DNA of 64,000 nucleotides. Origin: Fenollaria massiliensis (GTDB taxonomy: Bacteria; Bacillota; Clostridia; Tissierellales; Peptoniphilaceae). A program made the translations under genes and the position numbers. Under the pieces are notes generated by a model, which worked only from the letters and a program-made list of their open reading frames with translations, had not been told where the DNA came from and searched no databases. Shown piece by piece: positions 34,756 to 42,439 of the stretch (position 1 is its first letter; each line of letters opens with the position of its first letter). The DNA lies in the NCBI RefSeq assembly GCF_000312505.2, contig NZ_HG326226.1:1-64000 (forward strand). The letters run 5' to 3'.

Positions 34756-35697
34756 ATGAAATATATTAAGAGAATTTTAAAAATCGCGGGCTTTGTTATA
34801 ATTCTGAGCCTTGTGCTTGCAAAATTAAATATCATCTTCATCAGAAAATCCGATGTGAAGCCTTGGGACATGATTAACAAGATTTCGGGATATTTCAACG
34901 AGGACAAGCCTTATGACGTCATCTTCTTCGGCACTTCGCACGCATATTGCTCTTTTGATACAGAATATTTGGCGGAGCATGGCATTAGTTCATATATACT
35001 AGCGAGCCAAAAACAGCCACTTGAGGCGACATACTACTACATCAAAGAAGCGATTAAGAGGTCAAAGCCAAAGGCCATCTACGTCGACGTGCTCGATGCC
35101 TTGGCTATGAATGACGTAGATGAAGGAAGCGTCCACACCTACACCGACTACTTCCCCATGGGCATAAATAAGGCTATGATGATTAAGGATAGCCTTCCTC
35201 CTGAAGAATGGGCGGAGAATGTGATGCCTTTAATCAAGTACCACACAAGATGGAGGGCACTTGAAGAAAAAGATTACAAGGCCAAGTGGAAGGACTACCA
35301 CGATGACTTGAATGGTTTTGTGAAGCTCGAACGTCAAAGCAAAGAATTTGTTAAAAATCCTGAGCTAAGCAAGGAAAACCTTGATAATATCACAAAAGCG
35401 CGTGATAAGGACTTTAGAGAGAAAAAATACGCCGCACTTAAGAGGATAAATGAACTTGCTAAGAAAAATGGTGTTGAAGTGCATTTTATAAAGACGCCGA
35501 TTTTTACAAAAGATGTCTACGATGAGAACATCGCTGCACTTGAGAGCTACGCTCATAGTATAGGCGCGGATTTTATAGATTTTACTAAGGCTATGGATGA
35601 TTTAGGTTTTGATGATTATTACGATGCGTCGCATTTGAATAGTATGGGAGCAAAAAAATTTACTGGGTACTTTATTAAGAATGTTCTGAATAAATAA
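34756..35697 (+). CDS. SGNH-hydrolase-like membrane protein, MBOAT partner
   Basis: 314 residues from the ATG at 34756; longer upstream frames overlap the MBOAT gene. An N-terminal membrane helix (about 7-27) precedes an SGNH fold: GTSHAYCSFD holds the nucleophile Ser region, and DASHLNSMGAKKF the Asp-x-x-His pair. It should complete acyl transfer to an external polymer after the MBOAT protein moves acyl groups across the membrane. An M1 element follows the stop by about 12 bases. Confidence 0.8.
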   Translation: MKYIKRILKIAGFVIILSLVLAKLNIIFIRKSDVKPWDMINKISGYFNEDKPYDVIFFGTSHAYCSFDTEYLAEHGISSYILASQKQPLEATYYYIKEAIKRSKPKAIYVDVLDALAMNDVDEGSVHTYTDYFPMGINKAMMIKDSLPPEEWAENVMPLIKYHTRWRALEEKDYKAKWKDYHDDLNGFVKLERQSKEFVKNPELSKENLDNITKARDKDFREKKYAALKRINELAKKNGVEVHFIKTPIFTKDVYDENIAALESYAHSIGADFIDFTKAMDDLGFDDYYDASHLNSMGAKKFTGYFIKNVLNK

Positions 35698-35708
35698 GTT
35701 TTTTCGCA

Positions 35709-36012
35709 TTTAAGTTGCGCCTGGAACTAATAGTGAGAAAATTGATTTTCACGAGCGCAGCATTCGGAGAAAACTGTTTTAATTTCTTTGCGAAGTGAGC
35801 CGCCCGTGAGACCATCTAGCTGAGCGAAGCGAACGAATATGGGCTCACAGGTGAACAAGCTTAGAAATTATCAGTTTTCGTAGACTAGCAAGCGAAGGAA
35901 AACAATTTTCGATGTGCAATGCTCGAGTACATTTGTACACCGCTTGCTTCGTCAGTCCACATCGTCCCATGCATCATAGCGCAAAGGTTCTCGGACGTTT
36001 ATGTCCGAGGTT
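35709..36012 (+). repeat. M1 dispersed element, copy 8, split by an M2 element
   Basis: The 5' part (TTGCGCCTGGAACT near 35714) and the rest (CAATGCTCGAGTAC...CGCTTGCTTCGTCAGTCC, from about 35916) belong to one M1 core, separated by the M2 element. The tail hairpin CTCGGAC (35990-35996) / GTCCGAG (36003-36009) is perfect. It has the orientation of the gene before it. No further gene or terminator is seen up to 36096. Confidence 0.75.
35732..35913 (+). repeat. M2 long-hairpin element, copy 1 (nested in M1)
   Basis: Nested stems: GAAAATTG (35737-35744) / CAATTTTC (35903-35910); GAAAACTG (35769-35776) / CAGTTTTC (35872-35879); AATTTCT (35781-35787) / AGAAATT (35863-35869); GTGAGACCAT (35806-35815) / ATGGGCTCAC (35839-35848, one mismatch). 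The boundaries ATAGTGAGAAAA and TTTTCGATGTGCAA are shared with copy 2 at 41906, whose stems pair with different bases. Confidence 0.8.
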
Positions 36013-36096
36013 CTTCCTTATTCTGTGAAAAATAGTTTGTGTTAATTGTGAATAAATAAAATTTTGATTAAAGATAAGAAATAGGAGGTTTTATCT

Positions 36097-36372
36097 ATGT
36101 GGTTCGCATTTGGAATCATGGCAGTAATATTTGCCATATTAAATTTGATTTTCGCATTTAAGGGGAAAGAGGCAAAATATTTTAGATTTATGAGCATGGC
36201 TCTAACTATACTTACTTTGTGGGTGGCTCTTAAAGAGGAGCTTAATCTATTCTTTATAAAGGATTTCACTGCACTTGAAGACACTGCTCCAACATTGATA
36301 AATGGCCTTTTTGTTTGCTCAGCAGGATCGATTATTATTAATAGCATATCTTTATTTAAAGAAAAGAAATAA
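36097..36372 (+). CDS. Small hypothetical membrane protein
   Basis: 91 residues with about three hydrophobic segments (residues 2-21, 28-45, 66-85) and a charged end (FKEKK). It is preceded by AGGAGG. No family recognised. The next gene starts 30 bases later, so they probably form one unit. Confidence 0.7.
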   Translation: MWFAFGIMAVIFAILNLIFAFKGKEAKYFRFMSMALTILTLWVALKEELNLFFIKDFTALEDTAPTLINGLFVCSAGSIIINSISLFKEKK

Positions 36373-36402
36373 TTTGGGTAAATATATATAGAGGTGAAAA
36401 CC

Positions 36403-36831
36403 ATGGATAAGGAAAAGGAAATAAAAGAAGCAAAGGCCGCTGCGGTCGAGGTCTTGTTAAGGCTTGATGAGGCGGTGAAGTCTCTTGATGGTGCGTCAAA
36501 GATGAGCATGATTGATATCTTTGGAGGCGCCTTCTTCAGCGTGATTAAGAGAAAGCACATACAAGAAGCGAACCTTAGTATAAAGGAAGCTGGCATATAC
36601 CTAAAGAGCCTTAATAAGGAGCTCGGCGACATTGGCATGAAGCTTCCTAAGGAGATTAGCGACACCATGAGTGACAATGTCATGGATATATACTTTGATA
36701 ACATTTTTACGGACATAAGAGTAGCTGGCGAGATTAAGGAAAAACTTGATGAGTTAAAGAACTTTAGAACGAGCATAGAAAATTTAATAATAAAGCTTGA
36801 TGCTGAGCTTGACGAATTAAAAGAATGCTAG
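36403..36831 (+). CDS. Hypothetical helical protein
   Basis: 142 residues from the ATG at 36403, preceded by GAGGTG; an in-frame GTG lies in that ribosome site. It is rich in Lys/Glu/Asp/Leu with heptad-like stretches at both ends (about 2-30 and 105-140), suggesting coiled coil, and a less charged middle. No signal peptide. I recognise no family. Confidence 0.7.
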   Translation: MDKEKEIKEAKAAAVEVLLRLDEAVKSLDGASKMSMIDIFGGAFFSVIKRKHIQEANLSIKEAGIYLKSLNKELGDIGMKLPKEISDTMSDNVMDIYFDNIFTDIRVAGEIKEKLDELKNFRTSIENLIIKLDAELDELKEC

Positions 36832-36847
36832 AGATGTCTCTAGCATT
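36824..36847. terminator. Convergent terminator (hypothetical gene / abrB-like gene)
   Basis: 11-bp stem AATGCTAGAGA / TCTCTAGCATT with a 2-nt nominal loop, overlapping the stop codon of the gene at 36403. It is flanked by TTTTA on the plus strand and by a T-rich stretch on the minus strand. Confidence 0.8.
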
Positions 36848-36852
36848 TTATA

Positions 36853-37110
36853 TTACTTGTCAAGTTCTTCAAACAAGGCATCTATCGAGTCAAAGACAGG
36901 TCTTTCACCATTGTCAATACTTGCCTTTATCTCTTCAACTGAGGCCTTTAGTTCATCTATCACGTTCTTTGGGTAGACTTCAAGTGGGATCAAAACTATC
37001 CTGCCACTTTCTTCGATAATTTCAAATTTATCTCCTTGATTTAAATTCATCAAGCTCACTATTTCCTTAGGTATAGTCACTTGCGACTTAGCTTTTAACT
37101 CAACTAACAT
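36853..37110 (-). CDS. AbrB/MazE-type DNA-binding protein
   Basis: 85 residues. The N-terminal swapped-hairpin domain reads LKAKSQVTIPKEIVSLMNLNQGDKFEI, typical of antitoxins and AbrB-type regulators; the C-terminal half is an acidic helix that in antitoxins wraps a toxin. No toxin gene lies on either side. It has a perfect promoter that shares a palindrome with the opposite hyd operon, so it may be a local regulator. Confidence 0.85.
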   Translation of the reverse strand: MLVELKAKSQVTIPKEIVSLMNLNQGDKFEIIEESGRIVLIPLEVYPKNVIDELKASVEEIKASIDNGERPVFDSIDALFEELDK

Positions 37111-37151
37111 AGCCTTACCTCCTTAGTTAGAATTTCTTACTTTCTGATTAT

Positions 37152-37220
37152 ATTATATATTTTTATAAAGTTTATGTCAATACATATTTATTGACAATAA
37201 TCCTTCATTAGTTATATAAT
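37152..37220. promoter_or_regulatory. Back-to-back promoters sharing a palindrome (abrB-like / hyd operon)
   Basis: Minus strand: TTGACA (37175-37180), 17 bases, TATAAT (37152-37157). Plus strand: TTGACA (37191-37196), 18 bases, TATAAT (37215-37220). The two -35 boxes are the arms of TGTCAATA (37175-37182) / TATTGACA (37189-37196). A protein bound there would block both promoters. The plus-strand start point would be only about 6 bases from the first ATG, so that transcript is nearly leaderless. Confidence 0.75.
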
Positions 37221-37232
37221 ATTCTTGGTGAT

Positions 37233-38120
37233 ATGATGTATATATGTAATTTATGTCCGCGCAAGTGCGGCATAGACAGAGATGAAAAACTTGGTGTTTG
37301 CAAAATGAAGAATGAACTTGCAGTTTCAAAGGCAAGTGTTCATGTCTTTGAAGAGCCTGTCATCTCGGGCACACGCGGTTCGGGAACAGTTTTTTTCGCA
37401 GGATGCAATCTATCTTGCGTCTTCTGCCAAAATTATGAAATTTCTCAAAATAAGGACGCTATATTTAAGTACATAAGCAAAGAAAGGCTCGTAGAAATAT
37501 TTTTCGAGCTAAAAGCAAAGGGTGTTCACAATATCAATTTGGTCTCGCCAATGCACTTTAGTCATCTTATCAAGGACGCCATCATTCTGGCTAAGGAAAA
37601 GGGCTTTGATCTGCCATTCGTCTACAACACAAACAGCTACGAGCTCAAAGAGGCAATCAAAAATCTTGATGGTCTCATCGACATCTACTTAGCTGATTTC
37701 AAGTACTTTTCAGACACTTATGCCAATGAGTTTTCACACGCGCCTAATTATAGGAAGTATGCTCTTGAGGCAATTGACGAGATGCATAGACAAGTCTCTG
37801 AGGTAATTATCGAGGACGGGATCATGAAGAAAGGAGTCATTATACGTATACTTTTGCTACCAAATTTATATTTTGATGCGAAAAAGATAGTTCGTCTTCT
37901 TTATGGCAAATATGGCGATAGCGTGATATTTTCACTGATGAATCAATATCAGCCAATGCATTTAGCTAAAAATTATAAGAAGATCAATAGGACTGTTAGC
38001 GACCTAGAATACGATAGCTTCGTCGACTATGCGGCGGACCTTGGCATATCGAAGGCCTTCGTTCAAGATAAGCAAGATGGCAAGAATTACACGCCAAACT
38101 TTGATTTGGAGGGGGTTTAA
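37233..38120 (+). CDS. PflA-like radical SAM protein in the hyd operon
   Basis: 295 residues. The N-terminus carries CNLCPRKCGIDRDEKLGVCK, a Cys-rich segment, followed by the radical SAM motif CNLSCVFCQN (C-x3-C-x2-C). It resembles the PflX/AmmeMemoRadiSam-like group of pyruvate formate-lyase activase homologues. Its last base overlaps the hydE start. The link with H-cluster assembly is from position; its substrate is unknown. The Cys-rich start fixes the ATG at 37233 or 37236. Confidence 0.85.
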   Translation: MMYICNLCPRKCGIDRDEKLGVCKMKNELAVSKASVHVFEEPVISGTRGSGTVFFAGCNLSCVFCQNYEISQNKDAIFKYISKERLVEIFFELKAKGVHNINLVSPMHFSHLIKDAIILAKEKGFDLPFVYNTNSYELKEAIKNLDGLIDIYLADFKYFSDTYANEFSHAPNYRKYALEAIDEMHRQVSEVIIEDGIMKKGVIIRILLLPNLYFDAKKIVRLLYGKYGDSVIFSLMNQYQPMHLAKNYKKINRTVSDLEYDSFVDYAADLGISKAFVQDKQDGKNYTPNFDLEGV

Positions 38121-39121
38121 TGCTTTTTTCTGATAAGGAGCTTAGAGAAATACTTTTAAGCGAGGATCAAGATTTTTTAGAAGAGCTATATGAAAAAGCG
38201 CGCGAAACGGCCAAAGCCACTTTCTCGAACAAGATTTACATAAGGGCTTTGATCGAATTTTCAAACTATTGCAAAGAGGGCTGCTATTACTGCGGCATAA
38301 ACAGGAATAAATCCTCTGTCCATAGATTTCGCTTGAGTAAAGAAGAGATTTATTCTGCGGCTGAGTCGGCTTATGAAGCAGGTTTTAGAACCTTTGTTCT
38401 ACAAGGCGGGGAAGATACTCATTTCACGGACGAAATTTTTTCTGAAATTATTTCTCATTTAAAGAAAAACTATGATGCAGCCATCACTTTATCCTTAGGA
38501 GTGAGAAGCTATGAGTCTTACAAGATGTTTAAAGATGCTGGTGCAGATAGATTTTTATTAAGACACGAAACGGCAGATAAAAATATATTTCAAAAGCTTC
38601 ATCCTGCTGAGCAAAGCTTAGATAGGAGACTTAAAGCAATCTATGATTTAAAGGAGCTTGGCTACCAAGTCGGAACGGGTTTCATGGTCGGAGCGCCATT
38701 TACAAATATAGAGAGCTTTATAAAAGATATAAAATTAATTAGAGAGATAGACCCAGCTATGATAGGCATGGGACCCTTCATCCCATCGAAGGGAACGCGC
38801 TTTGAGTCGTGTCCAGCTGGAACGCTTGAAATAACGCGAAAACTACTCGCAATACTTAGACTTGAGCATCCTAAAGCACTAATACCATCGACGACAGCTT
38901 TAAATACTATTGTTGAAAATGGCAGAAAATTGGGTATATTATCAGGGGCGAATGTAATCATGCCAAACGTGTCACCAAAATTTGCACGCGAGAGCTATAA
39001 CCTATATGACGGAAAGAAGTCATCAGGCCTTGAGGCGATCGAGGGCGTTCGCGAACTAAACGAGTATTTGAAAGAATTTGGATATGAGATTGAATTTACG
39101 AGAGGAGACTACAATGTATAA
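38120..39121 (+). CDS. hydE: [FeFe] hydrogenase maturase HydE (radical SAM)
   Basis: 333 residues. The radical SAM motif is SNYCKEGCYYCGINR, followed by RFRLSKEEI, FVLQGGED and the HETAD segment typical of HydE. It builds part of the dithiolate bridge of the hydrogenase H-cluster. It overlaps hydG by 8 bases. Confidence 0.93.
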   Translation: MLFSDKELREILLSEDQDFLEELYEKARETAKATFSNKIYIRALIEFSNYCKEGCYYCGINRNKSSVHRFRLSKEEIYSAAESAYEAGFRTFVLQGGEDTHFTDEIFSEIISHLKKNYDAAITLSLGVRSYESYKMFKDAGADRFLLRHETADKNIFQKLHPAEQSLDRRLKAIYDLKELGYQVGTGFMVGAPFTNIESFIKDIKLIREIDPAMIGMGPFIPSKGTRFESCPAGTLEITRKLLAILRLEHPKALIPSTTALNTIVENGRKLGILSGANVIMPNVSPKFARESYNLYDGKKSSGLEAIEGVRELNEYLKEFGYEIEFTRGDYNV

Positions 39122-40541
39122 ATACGATGTTAATTCTGAAAAAGCAGATGAATTTATTAATCACGAGGAGATTCTTGCCTCGCTTGAGTACGGTAGGGCG
39201 AATAAGCACAACAGAGAGCTGATTAAGGCTGCGATTGATAAGGCGAAGGAAGTTAAGGGACTTTCGCACAGAGAAGCATTTCTTTTGTTGTCGTCTGAAG
39301 AAGAGGATTTAAACGAAGAAGTTTACAAGCTTGCAAACGATATCAAGCGTAAATTTTATGGCAATAGAATAGTTTTATTCGCGCCGCTATATTTATCAAA
39401 CTACTGTGTCAATGGCTGTGTTTATTGTCCATATCACTTAAAGAACAAAACTATTCGCAGAAGAAAATTAACTCAAGAAGAGATAAAAAATGAGGTAATC
39501 GCTCTTCAAGACATGGGACACAAGAGACTTGCGCTTGAAACAGGCGAAGACCCAGTCAATAACCCGATTGAGTACATACTTGAGTCTATCAAAACCATTT
39601 ACTCCGTTCATCACAAAGCTGGTGACATAAGAAGGGTCAATGTTAATATAGCTGCGACAACCATTGAAAATTACAAGAAATTAAAGGATGTCGGTATAGG
39701 AACATATATTTTGTTTCAAGAGACATATCATAGAAAAAATTACGAAGCACTTCATCCAACAGGACCAAAGCATGACTACGCTTATCACACAGAGGCCATG
39801 GACAGAGCACAATTAGGCGGCATAGACGATGTTGGCTGCGGCGTTTTATTTGGACTAAATAATTACGAATACGATTTCGTGGGTCTTTTGATGCATGCAG
39901 AGCACCTTGAAGCGCGCTTTGGCGTTGGACCGCACACAATTAGCGTGCCAAGAATCAGACCAGCAGACGACATAGACCCAGAAACTTTTGAAAATGCAAT
40001 TTCTGACGATATATTTAAAAAGATAGTAGCCTGCATCAGAGTTTCTGTGCCATACACAGGCATGATTATCTCAACAAGAGAGTCAGTAGAGACTAGAGCA
40101 AGGATAATCGACTTTGGTATAAGCCAAATTAGTGGCGGCTCAAAAACATCAGTAGGCGGCTACGCGCACGAGGAAGAAGAGTCCTCAGCCGATACAGAGC
40201 AGTTCTTTACATCAGACCAAAGAACACTTGATGAGGTAGTTTCATGGCTGATGGATACAAACCACATACCATCATTCTGCACAGCTTGTTACAGAGCGGG
40301 CAGGACAGGCGATAGATTCATGAGCCTTGTTAAAGCAGGACAAATCGGCAACATCTGTCAACCGAACGCACTTATGACACTTAAAGAATATTTAATGGAT
40401 TATGCATCGCCAGAAACAAGAAAAAAGGGCGAAGCACTTATCGAAAGAGAAATAAATAACATTGGCAAGGAAAAAGTTAAAGAGATAGTTAGAGACAATC
40501 TTAAAAAGATTGAAAATGGCGAGAGAGACTTCAGACTATGA
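39114..40541 (+). CDS. hydG: [FeFe] hydrogenase maturase HydG (tyrosine lyase)
   Basis: 475 residues from the ATG at 39114 (the frame extends a few codons upstream inside hydE). The radical SAM cluster is CVNGCVYCPYH; the C-terminal second cluster is CTACYRAGRTG...GNICQPN. HydG splits tyrosine to give CO and cyanide for the H-cluster iron. Both clusters are complete. Its stop overlaps the hydF start (ATGA). Confidence 0.95.
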   Translation: MYKYDVNSEKADEFINHEEILASLEYGRANKHNRELIKAAIDKAKEVKGLSHREAFLLLSSEEEDLNEEVYKLANDIKRKFYGNRIVLFAPLYLSNYCVNGCVYCPYHLKNKTIRRRKLTQEEIKNEVIALQDMGHKRLALETGEDPVNNPIEYILESIKTIYSVHHKAGDIRRVNVNIAATTIENYKKLKDVGIGTYILFQETYHRKNYEALHPTGPKHDYAYHTEAMDRAQLGGIDDVGCGVLFGLNNYEYDFVGLLMHAEHLEARFGVGPHTISVPRIRPADDIDPETFENAISDDIFKKIVACIRVSVPYTGMIISTRESVETRARIIDFGISQISGGSKTSVGGYAHEEEESSADTEQFFTSDQRTLDEVVSWLMDTNHIPSFCTACYRAGRTGDRFMSLVKAGQIGNICQPNALMTLKEYLMDYASPETRKKGEALIEREINNIGKEKVKEIVRDNLKKIENGERDFRL

Positions 40542-41656
40542 TGGCGCGTTCATTGCAAAAACACGTTGTCATCGCAGGCAGAGTAAACGCAGGCAAATCA
40601 ACGCTTTTTAACTCCATCATGGGCTCAGATGCTGCCATAGTCTCAGACAAACGAGGTACGACGACAGATGCAGTTCGTAAATCCATCGAAGTTCCGGGAC
40701 TTGGACCAGTCGTATTCATTGATACAGCTGGATTTGGCGACGACACAGCCCTTTCAGATGAGAGACTAAAAAAGACACGCGCCGAATTTTCTAAAGCCGA
40801 TGCCTTTATATATATAGGTGATAATGATGATGAAGCGATTTTATCAGAGCTAGAAAAATACAATAAGCCAGTCATCAAAGTTATTATGGCGATCGATAGA
40901 GACGTGAGCTATGATAATGGAGATGCAATTGTTTATAGAGATGACTCATCACGAGAAAAAATATTTTCAGCGCTTAAAAAAGTTTTAGATACAAAAGAAG
41001 AGTCCTTACTAGATGGTCTTGTTGATAGCAAAGCGACCATCATCATGGTTATGCCGCAAGATGCAGCAGCACCAAAGGGAAGACTGATAAAAGCGCAAGT
41101 TGAAGCCATAAGAGAAGCACTTGACAAGGGCATGACAAGCATAGTCGTGGGCGACGAGGACCTTGAGAGCGTGAGAGATAGATTTCACGGCGCAGACCTT
41201 GTGATCTGCGACTCAAGAGTTTTTAAAAAAGTTTATGACGTTTTTGGGGGAATAACAAAAGTCACTTCATTTTCGGTACTTTTTTCAAAAATGAAAGGCG
41301 ATATAGCTTATTTCATCGAGTCAGCGAAAAAATTCGATAATTTTAAGGGCAATGAAAAAATTCTGATAGCCGAGGCTTGTACACATCCACCCATTAACGA
41401 AGATATCGGAACCGTGAAAATTCCTGCCATGCTTAAGAAACGCTTCGGCGATGGACTTCAGTTTACATTTACAAGAGCCGACGACTTTGATGATATTGAA
41501 AAATATGACATGATTATTCATTGTGGTGCTTGTATGTTTAATAAAACACTTGTTTTTAATCGTGTTATGAAGGCGAAGGATAAAAATGTGCCGATGACTA
41601 ACTACGGGATTACTATTGCTTACTTAAATGGTATATTAGACAAAATTTCGCTGTAA
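40538..41656 (+). CDS. hydF: [FeFe] hydrogenase maturation GTPase HydF
   Basis: 372 residues: GTPase domain with GRVNAGKSTLFNS and DTAGFGDD, a dimer domain, and an Fe-S scaffold domain with EACTHPPINEDIG and HCGACMFNK. It carries the precursor cluster to HydA. HydE, HydG and HydF are all here but no hydA, so the hydrogenase is encoded elsewhere. An M1 element begins 12 bases after the stop. Confidence 0.94.
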   Translation: MMARSLQKHVVIAGRVNAGKSTLFNSIMGSDAAIVSDKRGTTTDAVRKSIEVPGLGPVVFIDTAGFGDDTALSDERLKKTRAEFSKADAFIYIGDNDDEAILSELEKYNKPVIKVIMAIDRDVSYDNGDAIVYRDDSSREKIFSALKKVLDTKEESLLDGLVDSKATIIMVMPQDAAAPKGRLIKAQVEAIREALDKGMTSIVVGDEDLESVRDRFHGADLVICDSRVFKKVYDVFGGITKVTSFSVLFSKMKGDIAYFIESAKKFDNFKGNEKILIAEACTHPPINEDIGTVKIPAMLKKRFGDGLQFTFTRADDFDDIEKYDMIIHCGACMFNKTLVFNRVMKAKDKNVPMTNYGITIAYLNGILDKISL

Positions 41657-41668
41657 TTCAAAATTCTT

Positions 41669-41840
41669 AAAAAAATTTCGCCTAAGGCTCGTTCGATTTT
41701 TGTCAATACTCGAGTACTTCGTGTACACTCCGTTTGACAAAAATCTCCACTTCGCCTTATCCATAAATTTTTTTTGAAGAATGGCTTTAGGTTTAAACTA
41801 AAGTTTAAACACTAAAACCTTAATTGACACGGGGTAAAAA
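41669..41840 (+). repeat. M1 dispersed hairpin element, copy 9 (3' UTR of hydF)
   Basis: Terminal arms AAAAAAATTT (41669-41678) / AAATTTTTTT (41765-41774). The inner stem GATTTTTGTCAA (41695-41706) / TTGACAAAAATC (41734-41745) is a perfect 12 bp. The tail ends with AATTGACACGGGGTAAAAA, the family 3' boundary. Confidence 0.85.
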
Positions 41841-41862
41841 TTTGATTTTATAAATATTTTAG

Positions 41863-41884
41863 TGGATACATTTTTTTGTATCCA
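41863..41884 (+). terminator. Terminator of the hyd operon
   Basis: 8-bp stem TGGATACA / TGTATCCA with a T6 loop, then TTTTTATTTTT. It lies after the M1 element. Confidence 0.75.
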
Positions 41885-41905
41885 TTTTTATTTTTGAGAA
41901 TATAT

Positions 41906-42178
41906 AGTGAGAAAAGATATGTTCCAAAAGCAGCGCATTGAGAAAAATTGCTTCAATTGCTTGGCGCAGGACGACGGCCATAAATCCATCTAGTGAAGCG
42001 TAGCGGAACGAATATGGATTTATAGTCGGACAAGCTTAGCAATTGTCAATTTGTTGAACTAAGCTGCGTGGAAATATCTTTTCGATGTGCAAGCTTAGAA
42101 ATTAACAATTTATGTAGACGTAGCAAGCGAAGGAAAACACTTTTCGATGTGTGAAGTAAAATACTTTTCGATGTGCAA
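41906..42178 (+). repeat. M2 long-hairpin element, copy 2, with repeated 3' ends
   Basis: Nested stems: GAAAAGATAT (41911-41920) / ATATCTTTTC (42074-42083); AAATTG (41945-41950) / CAATTT (42047-42052); CAATTGCT (41954-41961) / AGCAATTG (42038-42045); ATAAATCCAT (41980-41989) / ATGGATTTAT (42014-42023). All are perfect. TTTTCGATGTG recurs three times between 42079 and 42178, as if the 3' arm had been duplicated. No coding region is seen. Confidence 0.8.
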
Positions 42179-42234
42179 TTGTCAAGACGCATACTCTCTA
42201 TGTATCTATTTCTATTTATACAATCACATTTCAA

Positions 42235-42263
42235 TTGACTAAATTTAATCTCTGTAGTATAAT
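42235..42263 (+). promoter_or_regulatory. Promoter of the riboswitch-controlled ABC operon
   Basis: TTGACT (42235-42240), 17 bases, TATAAT (42258-42263). The start point would be near 42270, just before the riboswitch. Confidence 0.8.
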
Positions 42264-42271
42264 CATCTTAG

Positions 42272-42357
42272 ATAGAATATAACAAGGAAGTGGGTTAGAG
42301 TCCTACACAGTGCCGCTACGGTATTTGCACTACGCATAAGTCCGATACTTGTATTTG
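42272..42357 (+). ncRNA. Cobalamin riboswitch (short form)
   Basis: The segment reads AAGGAAGTGGGTTAGAGTCC, then TACACAGTGCCGCTACGGTA, then CATAAGTCCGATACTT. This follows the B12 riboswitch core pattern: GGAA, GGT-A-AGTCC, the (G)CCGC-AC-GT box and the closing AAGTC-GA-AC. The usual P1 partner and some peripheral helices are short or unclear. It sits between promoter and terminator in front of an uptake operon, the expected layout. Identification is by eye. Confidence 0.75.
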
Positions 42358-42358
42358 A

Positions 42359-42390
42359 GTTTTGCTCCGGTTCAGAGCAAGGCTAGTTTT
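42359..42390 (+). terminator. Riboswitch expression platform (terminator)
   Basis: Stem GTTTTGCTC (42359-42367) / GAGCAAGGC (42375-42383) with two G-T pairs, then TAG and T7. Ligand-bound RNA would be expected to let this form and stop the operon. Confidence 0.7.
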
Positions 42391-42439
42391 TTTAGCACAG
42401 TTAATTCTATACTATAGTATATTAAAGGAGAAAGATTTT

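Noticed and set aside
36042-36776. 244-codon minus-strand frame opposite two small genes
   Set aside because: The plus-strand genes have good ribosome sites and codon use; the minus frame is Ser/Leu-rich as expected of a shadow.
36853-37110. Complete AbrB/MazE toxin-antitoxin pair
   Set aside because: The gene after it is convergent and the one before it is divergent radical SAM; no toxin-sized frame is present.
42362-42439. N-terminal extension of the nickel/cobalt-type binding protein
   Set aside because: It overlaps the riboswitch terminator; the ATG at 42440 has AAAGGAG and a proper lipoprotein signal.
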